Below, piece by piece: positions 6,356 to 10,000 of a stretch of DNA of 10,000 nt. The stretch spans positions 1-10,000 of the forward strand of contig NZ_JAIWOF010000075.1 of NCBI RefSeq assembly GCF_020217025.1. Direction: 5' to 3'. The notes under the pieces are model-generated. The model had not been told where the DNA came from and ran no database searches. It saw only the letters and a program-made list of their open reading frames with translations. Numbering within the stretch: the stretch's first letter is position 1; each line of letters opens with the position of its first letter. The translations under genes and the position numbers were made by a program. The stretch is from Flavobacterium sp. (GTDB lineage: Bacteria > Bacteroidota > Bacteroidia > Flavobacteriales > Flavobacteriaceae).

Positions 6356-6574
6356 ATGGGAATAATGAAAGTATTTTCAGGAAGTGAAATTCTTGCTGAA
6401 GCGTTAAAGCAAAAAATTGAAACGGTTGGAGTTGAAGTAGTAAAAAAAGACAACTTACAATCGGCTAGAATGGCAGGATTTGGTTCTTCTGATTTGGCAG
6501 TTGAATTATTTGTAGATGAACGTTATTACGGTAAAATCAGTCCGGTTTTAGAAGAATTTAGAATGAATTTATAA
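6356..6574 (+). CDS. DUF2007 family small protein
   Basis: This 72-residue soluble protein has no signal peptide or membrane segment. It begins MGIMKVFSGSEILAEALKQKIE and contains the KVFSG-, NLQSARMAGFGSSDLAVELFVDE pattern characteristic of the DUF2007 ('putative prokaryotic signal transducing protein') family, a small alpha/beta fold whose role is not established; the name is not backed by biochemistry that I know of. Length is normal for the family. The start at 6356 could instead be the second ATG at 6365 (MKVFSGSE), which is as good in sequence. It lies 14 nt after the DEAD-like gene, probably in the same transcript, and ends just before a strong bidirectional terminator. Confidence 0.8.
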   Translation: MGIMKVFSGSEILAEALKQKIETVGVEVVKKDNLQSARMAGFGSSDLAVELFVDERYYGKISPVLEEFRMNL

Positions 6575-6596
6575 GACATATAAAATACCATTTTAT

Positions 6597-6628
6597 AAAA
6601 AAAGCTCCTGAATTTTCAGGAGCTTTTT
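6597..6628. terminator. Bidirectional terminator between the DUF2007 gene and the convergent peptidase gene
   Basis: AAAAAGCTCCTGA (6599-6611) pairs perfectly with TCAGGAGCTTTTT (6616-6628) around a 4-nt loop. The A run on one side and the T run on the other give a U-tract in both directions, so one hairpin serves both converging genes. It ends four bases before the peptidase stop codon. Confidence 0.92.
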
Positions 6629-6632
6629 AGTT

Positions 6633-8753
6633 TTATTTCACTTGGTCTAAACCTCTTTTTCTTAATAGTGGCGCAGTACTTGGTTCGGCACCTCTAAAGC
6701 TTTTGTAAAGTTCCATTGGATCTTCCGTTCCGCCTTTTTCTAAAACGTTTTTTCGGAATAATTTAGCGTAATCTTGGTTGAATAATCCGTTAGTTTTAAA
6801 TACTTCAAAAGCATCGGTATCTAAAACTCCTGACCAAATATAACTGTAATATCCAGCCGAATAACCACCAGCAAAAATATGGTTGAAATAAGTACTTCTG
6901 TATCTAGGAATAATGGTACTTGGTAAGTTAATTTTGTTCATAGCTTCTTTTTCAAAAGTTTCAGCGTCAACCGAAATATTTCCTTTTTGAGTATGATATT
7001 GCATGTCTAAAAGAGAAGCTGCTAAATATTCAGTAGTAACAAATCCTTGATCAAAAGTTCCTGCTTTTTGCATTTTTTCAATTAACTTATCTGAAATTAC
7101 TTCACCCGTTTTATAATGTTTTGCATACATTCTCATTACTTCTGGTTCGGCAGCCCAGTTTTCCATAATTTGAGAAGGTAATTCTACGAAATCTCTTGGA
7201 ACACTTGTACCAGCTAAACTTTCATAAGTCACGTTTGATAATAACCCATGTAAAGCATGACCAAATTCGTGGAAGAATGTACTTACTTCATCAAAAGTTA
7301 ACAAAGCTGGAGCGTTTTCTGTTGGTTTTGTGAAATTACAAACTATAGAAACTACTGGAGCAATTCGTTTTCCATTTTCCATTTTTTGAGTTCTGTACGA
7401 TGTCATCCAAGCACCACCTCTTTTAGAAGCTCTTGGGTGGAAATCCATGTATAAAATTCCGATATGATTTCCGTTAGCTTCTGTTACTTCCCAAACAGTT
7501 ACATCTTCGTGGTATTTTGGAACATTATTTAATTGTTTGAATTGTAATCCATATAAATTTTTACAAACGGTAAAAACACCTTCTCTTGTTTTTTCTAAAC
7601 TAAAGTATGGTTTCATTTCTTGTTCATCCAAATCAAAACGCTCTTTTCTGATTTTTTCAGCGTAATATCTCCAATCGTAAGGTTGAACTTCATCTTTAAT
7701 TCCGTCTTTTAACATCATTTGTTTGATGTCAGCCGCTTCTTTGTTTGCCATATTTAAGGCTGGAGTCCATAAATCCATCAACAATTTAGTAGCAGTTTCA
7801 GGATTTTTAGCCATCGATTTTTCTAACACATAATCGGCATGTGTTTCATAACCTAAAAGACGCGCTTTTTCACCTCTTAAATTAGCAATTTTAATCGCTA
7901 ATTCTTTGTTGTCTTTATCGTTATTGTTATTCGCTCGCATTTGGTAAGCATTCCAAATTTCCTGACGCAATTTTCTGTTTGAACTATATTGTAAAAAAGG
8001 CATCACGCTTGAATTTGACAAAGTGAACACCCATTTTTCAGCTTTTCCTTTCGCTTTAGCATCAGAAGCAGCGGTTTCAATAAGTTCGTTTGGTAATCCT
8101 GCTAAATCATTTTTGTCTGAAATTACTAATTCATACGAATTGGTTTCCGCTAAAATATTTTGTCCATATTTTAATGTAGCAACTGCCATTTCAGAATTGA
8201 TTTCTCTTAATCTTTTCTTGTTTTCTTCCGATAAGTTGGCACCGCTTCTAACAAAGTTTTTATAAAGATTCTCCAAAATCTTAGCTTGTTCTTTATTTAA
8301 TTTGAAGTTCTTTTGGTTGTCCCAAATGGTTTTTACTCTTTTAAATAAAGCATCATTCAAATAAATATTGTCGTTATGTGCTGATAATTTTGGAGCCAAT
8401 TCTTTTGCAATTGCTTGAATTTCTTCGTTGGTATTCGCACTGTTTAAATTGTAAAAAACAGTGCTTACTCTAGCCAATAATTTTCCCGAATTTTCCATTG
8501 CTAAAACCGTGTTTTCAAACGTTGGTTTTTGTTTATTGGATACTATGGCATTGATTTCGGCTTCTTGTTTTTTTATTCCTTCTAAAATAGCAGGTTTAAA
8601 ATGCTCATTTTTTATTAAATCGAATGGTGGAACTTGATAAGGCGTGGTATATGTTTCAAAAAACGGATTCATAGTGGTTTTGTTTTTGTCTTGTGAATTA
8701 ACTGTTACAGCACTTGTTAATGCTGAAAATAAAAGTAATGTTTTGATTTTCAT
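6633..8753 (-). CDS. dcp: Secreted M3 family metallopeptidase (peptidyl-dipeptidase Dcp / oligopeptidase A-like)
   Basis: This zinc metallopeptidase of the thimet/neurolysin (M3A) family cleaves short peptides. Dcp relatives remove C-terminal dipeptides. The 706-residue protein has a signal peptide (charged MKIK, hydrophobic core to about residue 18, likely cleavage at VNS-Q near 20), so it is probably periplasmic. The zinc site is FHEFGHALH with H495, E496 and H499, and the third ligand Glu524 lies in DFVELPSQIMENW at the usual 25-residue distance. The substrate-binding Tyr-rich segment HIFAGGYSAGYYSYIW (625-640) and the terminal ELYKSFRG are typical of the family. Length is normal. It stands alone on the minus strand, converges on the DUF2007 gene and diverges from the ABC-F gene. 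Dcp versus oligopeptidase A specificity cannot be settled by eye. Confidence 0.92.
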   Translation of the reverse strand: MKIKTLLLFSALTSAVTVNSQDKNKTTMNPFFETYTTPYQVPPFDLIKNEHFKPAILEGIKKQEAEINAIVSNKQKPTFENTVLAMENSGKLLARVSTVFYNLNSANTNEEIQAIAKELAPKLSAHNDNIYLNDALFKRVKTIWDNQKNFKLNKEQAKILENLYKNFVRSGANLSEENKKRLREINSEMAVATLKYGQNILAETNSYELVISDKNDLAGLPNELIETAASDAKAKGKAEKWVFTLSNSSVMPFLQYSSNRKLRQEIWNAYQMRANNNNDKDNKELAIKIANLRGEKARLLGYETHADYVLEKSMAKNPETATKLLMDLWTPALNMANKEAADIKQMMLKDGIKDEVQPYDWRYYAEKIRKERFDLDEQEMKPYFSLEKTREGVFTVCKNLYGLQFKQLNNVPKYHEDVTVWEVTEANGNHIGILYMDFHPRASKRGGAWMTSYRTQKMENGKRIAPVVSIVCNFTKPTENAPALLTFDEVSTFFHEFGHALHGLLSNVTYESLAGTSVPRDFVELPSQIMENWAAEPEVMRMYAKHYKTGEVISDKLIEKMQKAGTFDQGFVTTEYLAASLLDMQYHTQKGNISVDAETFEKEAMNKINLPSTIIPRYRSTYFNHIFAGGYSAGYYSYIWSGVLDTDAFEVFKTNGLFNQDYAKLFRKNVLEKGGTEDPMELYKSFRGAEPSTAPLLRKRGLDQVK

Positions 8754-8861
8754 TTTATGAAGTTTAAAACGTAAAAATAAGCGATTTCTAATTGGAAGTC
8801 TAAAACTTAACTATATTTTATGAAATCTAAAAGTTGCATTCTAAAATCTAATTTTTAAATC
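8754..8861. other. Divergent intergenic region, peptidase / ABC-F
   Basis: This AT-rich stretch between two divergent starts holds no gene. On the minus strand a weak TACGTTTT (reverse complement of 8765-8772) could be a -7 box for the peptidase, but no clear -33 element accompanies it. The sequence TCTAAAA recurs at 8799, 8826 and 8840, with TCTAATT at 8847. The last three are spaced 14 and 7 nt apart, a faint echo of the 7-nt periodicity seen next to the ABC-F start. Confidence 0.4.
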
Positions 8862-8869
8862 TATCTTTG
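8834..8869 (+). promoter_or_regulatory. Bacteroidota-type promoter for the ABC-F gene
   Basis: TATCTTTG at 8862-8869 matches the -7 consensus TAnnTTTG exactly and is followed by CACC, a common context for start sites in this group. The nearest TTG upstream is at 8834-8836, 25 nt away, a little longer than the usual 17-23. The start site would fall near 8875, giving a leader of about 58 nt that consists mostly of heptamer array C. Confidence 0.6.
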
Positions 8870-8894
8870 CACCTTCAAAAATTTCAGTAAAAAG

Positions 8895-8929
8895 ACTTTT
8901 TACTTTTTACTTCTAACTTTTTACTTTTA
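8895..8929 (+). repeat. Heptamer array C: five ACTTTTT-like 7-mers before the ABC-F gene
   Basis: Five contiguous 7-mers: ACTTTTT at 8895, 8902 and 8916, ACTTCTA at 8909 and ACTTTTA at 8923. Three A's then lead into the ATG at 8933. A short inverted arm, AGTAAAAAG (8886-8894), sits directly upstream and can pair with CTTTTTACT inside the array. The array lies downstream of the predicted promoter, so it is part of the mRNA leader. Confidence 0.85.
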
Positions 8930-8932
8930 AAA

Positions 8933-10000
8933 ATGATTACAGTAAACGACATTGCCGTAGAATTTGGCGGAACCACTCTTTTTAGCGAAGTAACTTTTGC
9001 CATTAATGAAACGGATAAAATTGCCCTTATGGGTAAAAATGGAGCAGGAAAATCTACGCTTTTAAAAATTGTTGCAGGAGCAAATAAGCCAACTCGTGGT
9101 GTTATTTCGGCACCAAGCGATGCTGTTATTGCTTATTTACCGCAGCATTTACTAACGGAAGATAATTGTACTGTGATGGAAGAAACATCAAAAGCATTTG
9201 CTTCGGTGTTGAACATGAAAAAAGAAATCGACGAAATCAACGAGCAATTGACTGTTCGTACTGATTATGAAAGTGATGAGTATATGAAATTGATTGAAAA
9301 AGTTTCGGAATTATCTGAAAAATATTATTCAATCGAAGAAGTAAATTATGAAGCCGAAGTTGAAAAAATATTAAAAGGTTTAGGATTTGAAAGAGAGGAT
9401 TTCAATCGTCCAACAAAAGAATTTTCTGGTGGTTGGAGAATGAGAATTGAATTAGCAAAAATCCTATTAACTAAACCCGATTTGATTCTTCTTGATGAGC
9501 CAACTAACCACTTGGATATGGACAGTATCGAATGGTTGGAAGAATTTTTAATTACGCAAGCCAAAGCGGTTATGGTAATTTCGCACGATAGAGCATTTGT
9601 AGACAACATTACAAATCGTACTATTGAAGTAACAATGGGAAGAATTTATGACTATAAAGCTAAATATTCTCATTATTTAGAATTGCGAAAAGATAGACGC
9701 GTTCACCAACAAAAAGCATACGAAGAACAGCAAAAATTCATTGCCGATAATCAAGCGTTTATTGAACGTTTTAGAGGAACATTTTCTAAAACGGAGCAAG
9801 TACAATCACGTGTTCGAATGTTAGAAAAAATTGTTCCTATTGAAGTGGATGAAATTGATACTTCGGCTTTGAAGTTGAAATTTCCACCATCGGCTCGTTC
9901 TGGTCAATATCCTGTAATTGTTAAAGATTTAGAAAAATCGTATGGTGATAAGTTAATTTTTAAAGATGCAAATTTAGTTATCGAGCGTGGACAAAAAGTA
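8933..10000 (+). CDS. ABC-F family ATPase, 5' part (runs off the window)
   Basis: The frame is open from the ATG at 8933 to the window end (356 codons, no stop). ABC-F proteins are soluble twin-ATPases without membrane domains; characterised members act at the ribosomal E site, in translation or in antibiotic resistance. The first nucleotide-binding domain has Walker A GKNGAGKS (34-41), an acidic coiled arm (about 90-135), signature FSGGW (164-168, for LSGGQ), Walker B LILLDEP with TNHLD (184-195) and switch His218 in ISHDR. The interdomain linker with its charged helices (LRKDRRVHQQ..., about 235-315) is the tRNA-contacting part in known structures. The second domain begins near 328 (YPVIVKDLEKSYGD) and is cut off. 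It looks like a housekeeping member (YbiT/Uup-like), not obviously a resistance type; the subfamily is uncertain. Confidence 0.93.
   Translation, partial: MITVNDIAVEFGGTTLFSEVTFAINETDKIALMGKNGAGKSTLLKIVAGANKPTRGVISAPSDAVIAYLPQHLLTEDNCTVMEETSKAFASVLNMKKEIDEINEQLTVRTDYESDEYMKLIEKVSELSEKYYSIEEVNYEAEVEKILKGLGFEREDFNRPTKEFSGGWRMRIELAKILLTKPDLILLDEPTNHLDMDSIEWLEEFLITQAKAVMVISHDRAFVDNITNRTIEVTMGRIYDYKAKYSHYLELRKDRRVHQQKAYEEQQKFIADNQAFIERFRGTFSKTEQVQSRVRMLEKIVPIEVDEIDTSALKLKFPPSARSGQYPVIVKDLEKSYGDKLIFKDANLVIERGQKV

Noticed and set aside
8023..8265. Plus-strand 80-codon open frame inside the M3 peptidase gene
   Set aside because: Shadow of the minus-strand peptidase, no promoter and no recognisable domain.
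4421..8929. Heptamer arrays as CRISPR or as satellite-type origin iterons
   Set aside because: Seven-base units without spacers are not CRISPR; each array has a different unit, lies in a short gene gap and shows no replication gene nearby.
9346..9609. Minus-strand 87-codon open frame inside the ABC-F gene
   Set aside because: Shadow of the ABC-F coding sequence, whose Walker B and signature motifs lie on the other strand across the same bases.

Overview
The window looks like chromosomal core DNA from a member of the Bacteroidota, most likely Flavobacteriaceae and Flavobacterium-like. The evidence is the AT-rich composition, the absence of Shine-Dalgarno sequences (every start codon follows a run of A's), promoter boxes of the Bacteroidota TAnnTTTG type, a DnaJ with only two of the usual four zinc motifs, and protein sequences of flavobacterial character. 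There is no sign of phage, insertion sequences, CRISPR or recent transfer.

Layout: (1) 1-152, the 3' end of an SDR/epimerase gene (TIGR01777/DUF1731 type), followed by a terminator. (2) 294-2031, the heat-shock co-chaperone pair grpE-dnaJ behind a promoter region that fits both the housekeeping -7 box and a sigma-54 -24/-12 box, closed by two tandem terminators. (3) 2195-4416, an ABC-2 type exporter (ATPase plus permease, NatAB-like). (4) 4488-6574, three same-strand genes: a REC-AAA+ regulator of the NtrC family with no DNA-binding domain and a GAFTSA loop, a stand-alone degenerate DEAD-box RecA1 domain, and a small DUF2007 protein. (5) 6633-8753 on the minus strand, a secreted M3 metallopeptidase (Dcp-like), converging on the DUF2007 gene through a shared bidirectional terminator. 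(6) 8933-10000, the 5' two-thirds of an ABC-F ATPase gene that runs off the window.

The most unusual structure is intergenic. Three unrelated genes (4488, 5727, 8933) each have five tandem heptamers (35 bp) immediately upstream, then 3-4 A's, then the ATG. The heptamer differs at each site (CCTTTTA-like, GCTTATG-like, ACTTTTT-like), but the architecture is the same. At 5727 the array contains an in-frame ATG (5706) that would be picked as the start by default. The shared geometry argues that the real start is 5727.

Functionally the window combines proteostasis (GrpE/DnaJ nucleotide exchange and client delivery for DnaK, and peptide turnover by the M3 peptidase), export (ABC-2) and translation-associated ATPases (ABC-F). 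The regulator/DEAD-like/DUF2007 trio is the part whose job is least clear.
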